Source of the DNA: an uncultured Eubacteriales bacterium | GTDB taxonomy: Bacteria > Bacillota > Clostridia > Oscillospirales > Oscillospiraceae | Assembly (NCBI GenBank): GCA_900543625.1 | Contig: UQSF01000008.1 | Location: 40,783-104,782, forward strand | DNA length: 64,000 nucleotides | Reading direction: 5' to 3' | In this document: piece by piece, positions 16,867-26,034 of the stretch | How the letters are laid out: every line of letters begins with the position of its first letter | Numbering within the stretch: position 1 is the stretch's first letter | Position numbers and translations under genes: made by a program | The notes under the pieces: model-generated | Database searches by the model: none | What the model was told of the DNA's origin: nothing | Seen by the model: only the letters and a program-made list of their open reading frames with translations

Positions 16867-18237
16867 ATGAAAATCCGAACTTTTTTTGCAGTATTGCTGT
16901 GTAAGCTTGCACGCGGGCTGCTGCGGCTGCTGCGCCGCGGCGGCACGGCGTTTCCCGGCCGCGTGGCGCTCAAGGTGTACCCGCAGGTGCTCGGCGTGCT
17001 CTCGCGGGGGGTACGCGTCATCCTCGTCACCGGCACGAACGGCAAGACGACCAGCTCCCGCATGATCGAGCAGGCATTTGCCGATGCGGGCCTTAACTAC
17101 TTTGCCAACCGCTCGGGCGCGAACCTCATCTCCGGCATCACGGCGGAGTTCGCCATGCACAGCACCCTGACCGGCAGGCCGAAGTGCCAGTTTGCCGTCA
17201 TTGAGTGCGACGAGGCTGCGTCCAAGACCGTGCTCAAGCACCTCAAGCCGGAGGTCATCGTGGCGACGAATGTTTTTCGCGACCAGCTCGACCGCTACGG
17301 TGAGATCACGCACACGCTCAATAACATCATCGAGGGCATCCGCCACACGCCGGAGAGCGTTTTGTGCATCAATGCCGACTGCTCACTCATCGCGTCCATC
17401 CCGGAGCATGTGCCGAACCCGGTCGTGCGCTTCGGCGTGAACGTTCCGCTCGGCGGCGACGACCTGACGGAGATCTCCGACGCGCCGCACTGCATCCACT
17501 GCAAGACCGAATATGTCTACGACTACCGTACTTACGGGCATCTGGGCGCATTTCGCTGCCCGAAGTGCGGCTATCACCGCGAAGCCCCACAGGTCGCCGT
17601 CACGGCGGTTCAGAACCTCGGCGTGGACACGAGCGATGTCACCATGTCCATCGATGGGCGGGAGTACGCCGTACACATCAACCTTCCGGCGGCGTACAAC
17701 ATCTATAACGCCGTTGGCTCGGCGGCTGCGCTGTCTGCGTTCGGCTTCACACCGGAGGCGATCGTGCACGCGCTCGGCGCGTTCGGCTGCGGCTTTGGCC
17801 GCATGGAGAAATTCGACCTGCGCGGCACACCCGGCCGCATGATGCTCGTGAAAAACCCCGCCGGCTGCAACCAGACCATGCGCTATCTCGCCGGGCTGAA
17901 CGAGGATGCGACGTTTGTCGTCTGCCTCAACGACCGCGACGCCGACGGTACGGACATCTCATGGATTTGGGATGCCGATTTTGAGCGGCTTGCCGCCATG
18001 GGCGAGCACCTGCGGCACGTATATGTGTCCGGCGTGCGCGCGGACGATATGCGCCTGCGCCTGAAATATGCGGGCGTGGATGAGGCGCGCATCGAGGTGT
18101 TTTACGATTATGACCCGTTGATCGACGCGATGTGCGCATCGGAATACCCGGTGTTCATCATGCCGACCTATACGGCCATGCTGGACCTGCGCGGCCGGCT
18201 GCAAAAGCAGCTCGGCGGAAAGGAGTTCTGGGAATGA
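16867..18237 (+). CDS. murT: lipid II isoglutaminyl synthase, Mur-ligase subunit MurT
   Basis: The 456-residue Mur ligase-like subunit works with GatD to amidate D-glutamate of lipid II, a peptidoglycan modification of Gram-positive bacteria. The P-loop is VTGTNGKTTSS (about residue 54). A four-cysteine ribbon (C209/C212 and C231/C234) is inserted in the central domain, as in S. aureus and S. pneumoniae MurT. The C-terminal DUF1727 region contains NDRDADGTDISWIWD. The end overlaps gatD (ATGA). An N-terminal hydrophobic stretch could contact the membrane. Confidence 0.95.
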   Translation: MKIRTFFAVLLCKLARGLLRLLRRGGTAFPGRVALKVYPQVLGVLSRGVRVILVTGTNGKTTSSRMIEQAFADAGLNYFANRSGANLISGITAEFAMHSTLTGRPKCQFAVIECDEAASKTVLKHLKPEVIVATNVFRDQLDRYGEITHTLNNIIEGIRHTPESVLCINADCSLIASIPEHVPNPVVRFGVNVPLGGDDLTEISDAPHCIHCKTEYVYDYRTYGHLGAFRCPKCGYHREAPQVAVTAVQNLGVDTSDVTMSIDGREYAVHINLPAAYNIYNAVGSAAALSAFGFTPEAIVHALGAFGCGFGRMEKFDLRGTPGRMMLVKNPAGCNQTMRYLAGLNEDATFVVCLNDRDADGTDISWIWDADFERLAAMGEHLRHVYVSGVRADDMRLRLKYAGVDEARIEVFYDYDPLIDAMCASEYPVFIMPTYTAMLDLRGRLQKQLGGKEFWE

Positions 18238-18977
18238 GCGAAAAGACCCTGCGTATCTGCCATCTTTACCCGGACCTTCTGAACCTCTACGGCGACCGGG
18301 GCAATATTCTCTGCATGCGCCGCCGTTTGGAGTGGCGCGGCATCGACGCTGAGGTGACGGAGGTCACGGTCGGTCAGCAGGCGGATTTCACACAGTTTGA
18401 CCTGTTTTTCATCGGCGGCGGTCAGGACTTTGAGCAGGAGGTGCTCCTGTCCGACCTGAAAGCCGGAAAGGGCAGCGAGATCAAGGCTGCCATTGCCGAC
18501 GGCAAAACGTTTCTGACCATCTGCGGCGGCTACCAGATGCTCGGCAGCTACTACCGCACGTGGGACGGCAAGCAGTGCGATTTCATCGGCGCGATCGACT
18601 ATTATACTGTCGGAGCGAAGGAGCGCATGATCGGCAACACACTCTTCGAGTGTCTGCCGGAGTCCGGCGGCAGTACGGTCGTCGGCTTTGAAAACCACAG
18701 CGGCAAGACCTACCTCGGCAGCGGCGTGTCGCCGCTCGGTAAGATGCTCGTCGGCGGCGGCAACAACGGGGAGGACGGCTTTGAGGGCGTGCGCTATCAA
18801 AACGTCTTCGGCACATACAGTCACGGCCCGGTGCTGCCGAAAAATCCGGCATTTTGCGACCACCTGCTCACGACGGCGCTGCGTGGCCGCTATCCGGAGC
18901 TGGAGCTGCAGCCGCTCGACGACGCGGCCGAGCGTGCTGCACACGACACCATGGTGCAGCGGCTGACGGAAAAATAA
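18234..18977 (+). CDS. gatD: lipid II isoglutaminyl synthase, glutamine amidotransferase subunit GatD
   Basis: The 247-residue class I (CobB/CobQ-type) glutamine amidotransferase supplies ammonia to MurT. The nucleophile is C97 in TICGGYQMLG. The catalytic histidine is H197 in YSHGPVLPKNP. The ATG at 18234 overlaps the murT stop by 4 bp. A long upstream extension of the same frame is rejected because it runs through murT without a ribosome-binding site. The two genes form a two-gene operon. Confidence 0.95.
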   Translation: MSEKTLRICHLYPDLLNLYGDRGNILCMRRRLEWRGIDAEVTEVTVGQQADFTQFDLFFIGGGQDFEQEVLLSDLKAGKGSEIKAAIADGKTFLTICGGYQMLGSYYRTWDGKQCDFIGAIDYYTVGAKERMIGNTLFECLPESGGSTVVGFENHSGKTYLGSGVSPLGKMLVGGGNNGEDGFEGVRYQNVFGTYSHGPVLPKNPAFCDHLLTTALRGRYPELELQPLDDAAERAAHDTMVQRLTEK

Positions 18978-18988
18978 TAGCGTGCAAA

Positions 18989-19016
18989 ATGGGCGCATCC
19001 GTCTGGATGCGCCCAT
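18989..19016 (-). terminator. terminator between convergent gatD and gluQ
   Basis: The 12-bp perfect stem ATGGGCGCATCC/GGATGCGCCCAT has a 4-nt loop. The T run lies on the minus-strand side (AAAA at 18985-18988 on plus), so it suits gluQ best and may serve both genes. Confidence 0.8.
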
Positions 19017-19029
19017 CGTTCGTCTCGTA

Positions 19030-19971
19030 TTAAAAATCCGGCGGGATCGGAATGTCCGTGCGCGGGACCTTGTCCCAGGAAAAGTCCGCTGCCAGCTCGA
19101 TTGCCGTCACCGGCGCGTCCGTTTGCCGCAGACCCGCGAGCTTGGCGAGCTTTCCGGTCAACTGTTCGGGTGTGTATTTCTGCCGCAGGGCCTCCATGTT
19201 CAGGTCGCCCTCGCGCTTGGAGAGCTTGCGCCCGTCCGGCGCGACGAGCAGCGGCGCGTGCGCGTATTCCGGGGCCTTGCCGCCGAGCGTTTCCATCAGC
19301 CAGATCTGCCGCGGCGTGGAGTCAAGCAGGTCGCGCGCGCGCACAACGCGCGTGATGCCCATGTCGAGATCGTCCACGCTCACGGCGAGCTGGTAGGCGA
19401 ACACGCCGTCCGAGCGCCGGATGAGAAAATCGTCGCGCCCGTGCCGCAGTTCGGCTGCCTGCAGACCGTAGTGCGCGTCAACGAAGGCAATGTCCGCGTC
19501 CGTTACCGCAAGCTTTTTCGCCGCGCGGCGACCCATGTGCAGGCGCTTTTGCACCTCCAGCTCTGACAGCGTCCGACAGGGGCAGCCGGCCTCGCGCGGC
19601 TCGCCGGGGTGCGGTGCGCTCGCGGCCAGCCGCTCGGCGCGGCTGCAATAGCAGTCATACACCATGCCGCGCTCGGTCAGTGCATCCAGCGCGGCGGTGT
19701 AGCGCTGTGCGCGCGTGCCCTGACGGCAATCCTGCGAGCCGGGGCGCCAGCCCTCGTCCCAGTCGAGCCCAAGCCAGAGCAGGTCGTCGGCCATCAGGTC
19801 AGCATAGTGCTCCCAGCTGCGCTCCGGGTCGAGATCCTCAAGGCGGAATACCATCGTCCCGCCGCATGCGCGCACGTCCAGCCATGCAAGCAGAAATGTC
19901 AGCATATTACCAAGGTGCAGCCGTCCGCTCGGGCTGGGTGCAAAGCGGCCGCGGATCGTGTTATCCGGCAT
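19030..19971 (-). CDS. gluQ: glutamyl-Q tRNA(Asp) synthetase
   Basis: The 313-residue truncated glutamyl-tRNA synthetase paralogue (YadB/GluQRS) charges glutamate onto queuosine 34 of tRNA-Asp. Seen are FAPSPSGRLHLGN (HIGH-type motif at the N-terminus), the zinc-binding cysteines around residues 108-133 (CYCSR, then GCPCRT) and KLSKREGD as the KMSKS equivalent. The anticodon-binding domain of true GluRS is absent, as expected. GGAGGG precedes the ATG. It is divergent from ybaK. Confidence 0.93.
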   Translation of the reverse strand: MPDNTIRGRFAPSPSGRLHLGNMLTFLLAWLDVRACGGTMVFRLEDLDPERSWEHYADLMADDLLWLGLDWDEGWRPGSQDCRQGTRAQRYTAALDALTERGMVYDCYCSRAERLAASAPHPGEPREAGCPCRTLSELEVQKRLHMGRRAAKKLAVTDADIAFVDAHYGLQAAELRHGRDDFLIRRSDGVFAYQLAVSVDDLDMGITRVVRARDLLDSTPRQIWLMETLGGKAPEYAHAPLLVAPDGRKLSKREGDLNMEALRQKYTPEQLTGKLAKLAGLRQTDAPVTAIELAADFSWDKVPRTDIPIPPDF

Positions 19972-20001
19972 CGGTCATCCCTCCGGTTTCATTCTGAGCA
20001 T

Positions 20002-20029
20002 ATTATAGCATAACCGTGCCGGTTGGCAA
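20002..20029 (-). promoter_or_regulatory. promoter of gluQ
   Basis: On the minus strand TTGCCA (20029-20024) and TATAAT (20007-20002) are 16 bp apart. Confidence 0.75.
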
Positions 20030-20048
20030 CGCTTTTGCACCAAATCCC

Positions 20049-20077
20049 TTGAAACTATGCAGGAAATCGGATATAAT
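20049..20077 (+). promoter_or_regulatory. promoter of ybaK
   Basis: TTGAAA (20049-20054) and TATAAT (20072-20077) are separated by 17 bp. Confidence 0.88.
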
Positions 20078-20107
20078 AAAGTGTTATTATCAGCGGAGGA
20101 ATGTCTC

Positions 20108-20599
20108 ATGGCGAAATCATCCATCGAAAAAACAAATGTCATGCGTCTGCTCGACCAGAAGAAGGTGCCCTACACGCCGCACACATATCCGCACGGCGAC
20201 GAGGCGGTGGACGGCGTGACCGTCGCACAGATGACGGGCGTCGACCCGGCGAAGGTGTTCAAGACGCTGGTCGCCCGCGGTGCGAGCAAGACGCCGTACG
20301 TATTCGTCATCCCGGTCGCGTGCGAGCTCGACCTCAAGAAGGCGGCCAAGGCCGTGGGGGAGAAGTCCATTGCCATGCTGCACGTGTCCGAGCTCACGCC
20401 CCTGACGGGCTATGTGCGCGGCGGCTGCTCGCCGGTCGGCATGAAAAAGCAGCTGCGCACGGTCTTTGCTTCTCAGGCGCTCGCGCAGGAGACCATCCTT
20501 GTCAGTGCCGGCAAGATCGGCTATCAGGTCGAGACCGCGCCGCAGGCGCTCATCGCGCTCGTGCGTGCGGGCACGGCGGAGCTGACTATTGAATCCTAA
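20108..20599 (+). CDS. ybaK: Cys-tRNA(Pro)/Cys-tRNA(Cys) deacylase YbaK
   Basis: The 163-residue single-domain trans-editing enzyme hydrolyses mischarged aminoacyl-tRNA. YbaK features are K46-type lysine in DPAKVFKTLVA, the GYVRGGCSPVGMKK loop and the IGYQVETAPQALI C-terminal segment. The start at 20108 follows CGGAGGA. A start 17 codons upstream lies in the promoter. uvrA begins 18 bp downstream and may be cotranscribed. Confidence 0.92.
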   Translation: MAKSSIEKTNVMRLLDQKKVPYTPHTYPHGDEAVDGVTVAQMTGVDPAKVFKTLVARGASKTPYVFVIPVACELDLKKAAKAVGEKSIAMLHVSELTPLTGYVRGGCSPVGMKKQLRTVFASQALAQETILVSAGKIGYQVETAPQALIALVRAGTAELTIES

Positions 20600-20617
20600 G
20601 CAATTTCGGAGGCACCC

Positions 20618-23446
20618 ATGCGGGATCATATTGTAATCAAAGGCGCGCGGGAGAACAATCTCAAGAACATTGATGTAGAAATTCCGCGCGATGCACTGGT
20701 CGTCATGACCGGCCTGTCCGGCTCCGGCAAGTCGAGCCTTGCGTTCGACACCATCTTTGCCGAGGGGCAGCGGCGCTATATGGAGAGTTTGTCTTCTTAT
20801 GCACGGCAGTTTCTCGGCCAGATGGACAAGCCCGACGTCGACTCCATCGACGGCATGAGTCCGGCCATCTCCATCGACCAGAAGACCACCAGCAAAAATC
20901 CGCGTTCGACCGTCGGCACGGTCACGGAGATCTACGACTATCTGCGTCTGCTGTGGGCACGTGTCGGCGTGCCGCACTGCCCGAAGTGCGGCAAGGAGAT
21001 CCGCCGCCAGACGGTCGACCAGATCGTCGATCAGATCGCGGCGCTGCCGCAGGCGACGCGCGTGCAGATCTTGGCGCCGGTCATCCGCGCGCGCAAGGGC
21101 GAGCACCAGAAGGTGTTCGACGATGCCCGCCGCGGTGGGTATGTGCGCGTGCGCGTGGACGGCAGCATCTATGACCTCACGGAGACGATCACGCTCGATA
21201 AAAACCGCAAGCACAATATTGAGATCGTGGTCGACCGCGTCGTCATCCGCCCCGACCAGAACCGCCGCCTGACCGACGCCGTCGAGATCGCGTCGGCGCT
21301 CTCCGGCGGTCTCGTGCTGGCGGACATCCCGGAGGAAAAGCGCGAGATCCTCTTCTCGCAGAACTACGCCTGCGACGACTGCGGCATCTCGATCGAGGAG
21401 CTCACGCCGCGGATGTTCTCGTTCAACAGCCCCTACGGCGCGTGCCCGACCTGCGGCGGTCTCGGCACGCGGCTGCGCATCGACCCGGCGCTCATCATTC
21501 CGGACCCGTCGAAGTCCATCCTCGACGGCGGCATCACCGCGAGCGGCTGGAACGGCGTCAAGGATGAGAGCATCAGCCGGATGTATTACGACGCACTGGC
21601 GGAAAAATATCACTTTGACCTTGCGACGCCCATCGGCGACCTGCCGGAGCACGTGCGCGAGATCCTGCTCTACGGAACGGGGGACGAGGAGCTCACCCTG
21701 CACTACGACACAAATCGCGGCAGCGGCGTGCTGCGCCGCCCGTTTGAGGGCATCGTCTGCAACCTTGAGCGCCGCTATCAGGAGACGCAGAGCGATGCCA
21801 TGCGCGCATCGCTTGAGGACTGCATGGCGGAGACGGCCTGCCCGGACTGCCACGGTGCGCGTCTGCGGCCGGAGGTTCTGGCCGTCACGGTCGGCGGGCT
21901 GAATATTTCCGAATTTACGGCGCTGCCGATCACGGAGGAGCTGGCGTTTCTCGACCGGCTCGCGCTCAGTGAGAAAGACGCGCAGATCGCCGACAGTATT
22001 TTACGCGAGGTGCGCTCGCGGCTGCATTTTCTGCAGAGCGTCGGCTTGCAGTATCTGACGCTCGCGCGCTCGGCGGCAACACTCTCCGGCGGCGAGAGCC
22101 AGCGCATCCGGCTTGCAACGCAGATCGGCTCGTCGCTCATGGGCGTGCTGTATATTCTGGATGAGCCGTCCATCGGTCTGCACCAGCGCGACAATGAAAA
22201 GCTGCTGGCCACGCTGCGCGAGCTGCGTGACCTCGGCAACACGCTCATCGTCGTCGAGCACGACGAGGACACCATGCGTGCGGCAGACTATCTCATCGAC
22301 ATCGGCCCGGGTGCGGGCGTGCACGGCGGGGAAGTGGTCTGCGCCGGTACGCCGGAGGAGGTCGCGCGCTGCGAGCGCTCCATCACCGGGCAGTATCTGT
22401 CCGGCAAAAAGAAGATCCCCGTGCCCGCGCAGCGCCGCACCGGAAACGGCCACGCGCTCGTGATCCGCGGCGCGAGCGAGCACAACCTCAAGCATGTGGA
22501 TGTGCAGATCCCGCTCGGCGTCATGACGTGCGTGACCGGCGTGTCCGGCAGCGGCAAGTCCTCGCTCGTCAACGAGGTGCTGTATAAAACGCTTGCGGGC
22601 AAGCTCAACCATGCGAAGCTCCGTCCCGGGAAATGCGACGGCATTGACGGTGTGGAGTATCTGGACAAGATCATCAATATCGACCAGAGTCCCATCGGCC
22701 GCACGCCGCGCTCCAATCCGGCGACATATACCGGCCTGTTTGACGATATCCGCAGCCTTTTCGCCTCTACGCAGGACGCAAAGCTGCGCGGCTACAGCGC
22801 CGGGCGCTTCTCGTTCAACATTCGCGGCGGCCGCTGCGAGGCCTGCTCCGGCGACGGCCTGCTGAAGATAGAGATGAACTTCCTGCCGGATGTTTACGTC
22901 CCGTGCGAGGTCTGCAAGGGCAAGCGCTATAACCGCGAGACGCTCGAGGTGCACTACAAGGGCAAGAACATTGCAGAAGTGCTGGATATGACCGTCGAAG
23001 AGGCGCTTGCGTTCTTTCAGAACCAGCCGAAGATCCGCGCCCGGCTGCAAACGCTCATGGATGTCGGCCTCGGCTATGTCAAGCTCGGTCAGCCGTCCAC
23101 AACGCTCTCCGGCGGCGAGGCGCAGCGCATCAAGCTCGCGACGGAGCTGTCTAAACGCAGCACCGGCCGGACGATCTACGTGCTCGATGAGCCCACGACC
23201 GGTCTGCACGTGGCGGACGTCGCGCGCCTGATCGACATTCTCAATCGTCTGACCGACGCGGGCAACACGGTGCTCGTCATTGAGCACAACCTGCACGTCA
23301 TCAAGGTTGCCGATCATATCATCGATCTCGGTCCGGAGGGCGGCGACGCGGGCGGCAGCATCGTCTTTACCGGCACGCCGGAAGACTGCGCGCGCTGCGC
23401 CGAGAGCTACACCGGTCAATTCCTGAAAAAAGAACTCGAAGGTTAA
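20618..23446 (+). CDS. uvrA: excinuclease ABC subunit A
   Basis: The full-length (942 residues) DNA damage recognition ATPase of nucleotide excision repair. There are two ABC modules: Walker A TGLSGSGKSSLAFDT at the start and TGVSGSGKSSLVNEV in the second half. Each has an LSGGE signature (TLSGGESQRIRLA, TLSGGEAQRIKLATE) and Walker B. Zinc-finger cysteines are visible (CPKCG, CDDCG, CPTCGG, CEACSGDG, CEVCKGKR). CGGAGG precedes the ATG. No uvrB or uvrC is adjacent. Confidence 0.98.
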   Translation: MRDHIVIKGARENNLKNIDVEIPRDALVVMTGLSGSGKSSLAFDTIFAEGQRRYMESLSSYARQFLGQMDKPDVDSIDGMSPAISIDQKTTSKNPRSTVGTVTEIYDYLRLLWARVGVPHCPKCGKEIRRQTVDQIVDQIAALPQATRVQILAPVIRARKGEHQKVFDDARRGGYVRVRVDGSIYDLTETITLDKNRKHNIEIVVDRVVIRPDQNRRLTDAVEIASALSGGLVLADIPEEKREILFSQNYACDDCGISIEELTPRMFSFNSPYGACPTCGGLGTRLRIDPALIIPDPSKSILDGGITASGWNGVKDESISRMYYDALAEKYHFDLATPIGDLPEHVREILLYGTGDEELTLHYDTNRGSGVLRRPFEGIVCNLERRYQETQSDAMRASLEDCMAETACPDCHGARLRPEVLAVTVGGLNISEFTALPITEELAFLDRLALSEKDAQIADSILREVRSRLHFLQSVGLQYLTLARSAATLSGGESQRIRLATQIGSSLMGVLYILDEPSIGLHQRDNEKLLATLRELRDLGNTLIVVEHDEDTMRAADYLIDIGPGAGVHGGEVVCAGTPEEVARCERSITGQYLSGKKKIPVPAQRRTGNGHALVIRGASEHNLKHVDVQIPLGVMTCVTGVSGSGKSSLVNEVLYKTLAGKLNHAKLRPGKCDGIDGVEYLDKIINIDQSPIGRTPRSNPATYTGLFDDIRSLFASTQDAKLRGYSAGRFSFNIRGGRCEACSGDGLLKIEMNFLPDVYVPCEVCKGKRYNRETLEVHYKGKNIAEVLDMTVEEALAFFQNQPKIRARLQTLMDVGLGYVKLGQPSTTLSGGEAQRIKLATELSKRSTGRTIYVLDEPTTGLHVADVARLIDILNRLTDAGNTVLVIEHNLHVIKVADHIIDLGPEGGDAGGSIVFTGTPEDCARCAESYTGQFLKKELEG

Positions 23447-23488
23447 CGGTCAAGCCCCCTTTCTCATAGGCTGAAAGGAGAGGGGGCG

Positions 23489-23836
23489 GTGAAGATGTTC
23501 ATTCAGATCACCTTGTGTGCGCTGCTGATCCTGGGCTTTGCGTGGCTGCTGCGGATGCTCGGCTGCACACTGCTCACGCCGGTGCGCTCCGGCCGGGACG
23601 CACGGCTCACGCTCGTCATACGTGCGTGTGGAGATGCACCGGAGCTCGAGCAGCTTCTGCGCGGCATTCGGTGGCTGCGCGAGAGCGGAACGCTCATGGC
23701 GGATATTCTGCTCGTCGACTGCGGCTTGACCGACGACGCGGCCGCGCTCTGCGAGCGCGCAGCGCGGCAGTGCGAAGATCTGAAACTGTGCAATACAGAG
23801 GAAATTTGCCAATGGATGCAAACAGCAACCCAATAG
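23489..23836 (+). CDS. small membrane-anchored protein of unknown function
   Basis: The 115-residue product starts at GTG 23489, 8 nt after AAAGGAG. Residues 4-24 form a hydrophobic anchor (FIQITLCALLILGFAWLL). The rest is soluble and ends with a cysteine-containing helix. The stretch DILLVDCGLTDDAAALCERA resembles the VDxGSxDxT segment of GT-A glycosyltransferases, but the rest of that fold is missing. Its end overlaps the recD2 start by 25 bp, so the two are translationally linked. No family recognised. Confidence 0.7.
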   Translation: MKMFIQITLCALLILGFAWLLRMLGCTLLTPVRSGRDARLTLVIRACGDAPELEQLLRGIRWLRESGTLMADILLVDCGLTDDAAALCERAARQCEDLKLCNTEEICQWMQTATQ

Positions 23837-26034
23837 AATTATGCGGGACCGTTGCGGCGGTCATTTATCAAAACGAGGAAAACGGCTACACCGTGCTCAA
23901 GCTCGACGTGGACGACGGCAGCCAGACCATGGTCGTCGGCTGCATTCCGTATGCCGTGCCGGGAGAGTCCATGATCGTCAGCGGCAGCTGGATGACGCAC
24001 CCGGCACACGGCCAGCAGTTCAAGGCCGACTTTGCCGAGCGCACCATGCCGGAGACGGCGGACGCGATCTATGCCTACCTTGCCGGACGCGCCGTGCGCG
24101 GCATCGGCCCGGCGACGGCGTCACTGATGGTGTCGCGCTTTGGTGCGGACACGCTCAACGTGCTCGAATACGAGCCGGAAAAGCTCTGCACGATCAAGGG
24201 CATCAGTCTCTCCAAGGCCAAGGCCATGTCGGCAAATTTCCGCCGTCAGGCCGGTATGCGCCGCCTGATCGAGTTTCTGGCATCGGCGAACATCCGTCCG
24301 GTCATTGCCCTGCGGATGTACCAGTATTACGGGGATGATGCGCTCCAGCTCGTGCAGGACAACCCCTACATACTCGTTTCGGATGCCATCGGCGCCTCGT
24401 TTCAGGAGGCGGACGCACTGGCGCTCGGCCACGGCTTTGACGATCAGAGTGCGGAGCGTGTCGCCGCGGCGACGCTGTATGAGCTTGCCTACAACGCCGT
24501 GCGCGGGCACTGCTTTATCTCCTATCGCAACCTGCTTGCGGCCACGTCACAGCTCAGCGGCGTGCCGGACGAGCTGGTCGCCGAGAGCGTGGATGCGCTC
24601 GTGCAGAGCGGCGCGCTCGTGCGTGAGCGGGTCGCCGGGTGTGACGGATGCTATCTCGCGCGCCTGCATGAGGCGGAGGCCTACACGGACGAGCGCCTGC
24701 TTGCCATGACACAGACGGAGTACCGCCGCATGCCGGACACGGAGCAGATCGCCGCGCGCATTGAAGCGCAGCTCGGTCTGACCTTTGCCGACCAGCAAAA
24801 GGAGACGCTGCGCCTCGCCTGTCAGCATCAGGTCATCGCCATCACCGGCGGCCCCGGCACAGGCAAGACGACGTCCATCCGCGCGATCCTCGCGCTCTTT
24901 GACGCGCTCAGGCTCGACACGCAGCTCGCCGCCCCGACCGGGCGCGCCGCCAAGCGCATGAGCGAGCTGACCGGGCAGAGCGCGCAGACGATCCACCGCC
25001 TGCTCGAGGCCGGCATGAGCGATGACCATCAGGACATTACCTTCCGGCGCGATGAGGATGACCCGCTTGATTGTGACGCCGTCATTCTCGACGAGTGCTC
25101 CATGGTGGATATCTCGCTCATGTGCGCGCTGCTGCGCGCCATGCGCCCGGAGTGCCGGCTCATCCTCGTGGGCGATGCTGACCAGCTTCCGTCCGTCGGA
25201 CCGGGCAACGTCTTTTCGGATATCATCCGCAGCGGTGTCGTGCCGACCGTGCGCCTGACGGAGATCTTCCGCCAGGCCGCCGGCAGCAGCATCGTCTCCT
25301 ACGCGCACGCCATCAACCGCGGCGAGCACCCGAACCTTGCGCAAAACAGCGGGGACTTTTTCTTCCTCCGGCGCGCGGACGCGCAGAAGGCCGCCGACAC
25401 GGTCGTGGAGCTGTGCAAGACGCGCCTGCCGAACAATATGAAGATCCCGCCGTCCGACATTCAGGTGCTTACGCCGACGCGCAAGTATGACACCGGCATG
25501 GCGGCACTGAATGTGCGCCTGCAGGCGGCGCTCAACCCGCCGTCGCCCGAGAAGAAGGAGCGGCGCTTCGGCGAGACCGTCTTTCGCGAGGGCGACCGCG
25601 TCATGCAGATCCGCAACGACTATGACATCGTGCTCAAAAACCCGGACGGTACGACCGCCGGAACGGGCGTCTATAACGGCGACGTCGGTCAGATCACGGC
25701 CATCGATCCGCAGACGGAGACGCTCGCCGTGTGCTATGACGGCAAGACCGCGACCTACGGCTTCGAGATGCTCAACGAGCTCGAGCACGCATGGGTCATG
25801 ACGGTGCACAAATCGCAGGGCAGCGAGTACCGCGCGGTCGTGCTCTGCATCGGCAAGGCCGGACCCATGCTGCTCACGCGCAGCGTGCTCTACACGGCCA
25901 TCACACGCGCCAAGTCCCTGCTCATCATCGTCGGGGACGAGGGCGCGGCCTATCACATGATCGACAATCAGACGCAGACCCGCCGCTACAGCGGCCTGCG
26001 CGCCCGGCTCTGCGGGGAGTGCGGTGCGGTATGA
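23812..26034 (+). CDS. recD2: ATP-dependent RecD2-type helicase
   Basis: The 740-residue SF1B 5'-3' helicase of the RecD2/TraA family is involved in repair of replication forks. An N-terminal OB and HhH-like region (about 1-330) is followed by Walker A GGPGTGKTT (about residue 346), Walker B VILDECSMVD, the GDADQLPSVGPGNV motif and the C-terminal VHKSQGSEY and YTAITRAK motifs. The length matches RecD2 (700-800) and no recB/recC is present. The ATG at 23812 gives the family N-terminus. Upstream in-frame codons belong to the overlapping small gene. The end overlaps comF (ATGA). Confidence 0.95.
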   Translation: MDANSNPIELCGTVAAVIYQNEENGYTVLKLDVDDGSQTMVVGCIPYAVPGESMIVSGSWMTHPAHGQQFKADFAERTMPETADAIYAYLAGRAVRGIGPATASLMVSRFGADTLNVLEYEPEKLCTIKGISLSKAKAMSANFRRQAGMRRLIEFLASANIRPVIALRMYQYYGDDALQLVQDNPYILVSDAIGASFQEADALALGHGFDDQSAERVAAATLYELAYNAVRGHCFISYRNLLAATSQLSGVPDELVAESVDALVQSGALVRERVAGCDGCYLARLHEAEAYTDERLLAMTQTEYRRMPDTEQIAARIEAQLGLTFADQQKETLRLACQHQVIAITGGPGTGKTTSIRAILALFDALRLDTQLAAPTGRAAKRMSELTGQSAQTIHRLLEAGMSDDHQDITFRRDEDDPLDCDAVILDECSMVDISLMCALLRAMRPECRLILVGDADQLPSVGPGNVFSDIIRSGVVPTVRLTEIFRQAAGSSIVSYAHAINRGEHPNLAQNSGDFFFLRRADAQKAADTVVELCKTRLPNNMKIPPSDIQVLTPTRKYDTGMAALNVRLQAALNPPSPEKKERRFGETVFREGDRVMQIRNDYDIVLKNPDGTTAGTGVYNGDVGQITAIDPQTETLAVCYDGKTATYGFEMLNELEHAWVMTVHKSQGSEYRAVVLCIGKAGPMLLTRSVLYTAITRAKSLLIIVGDEGAAYHMIDNQTQTRRYSGLRARLCGECGAV

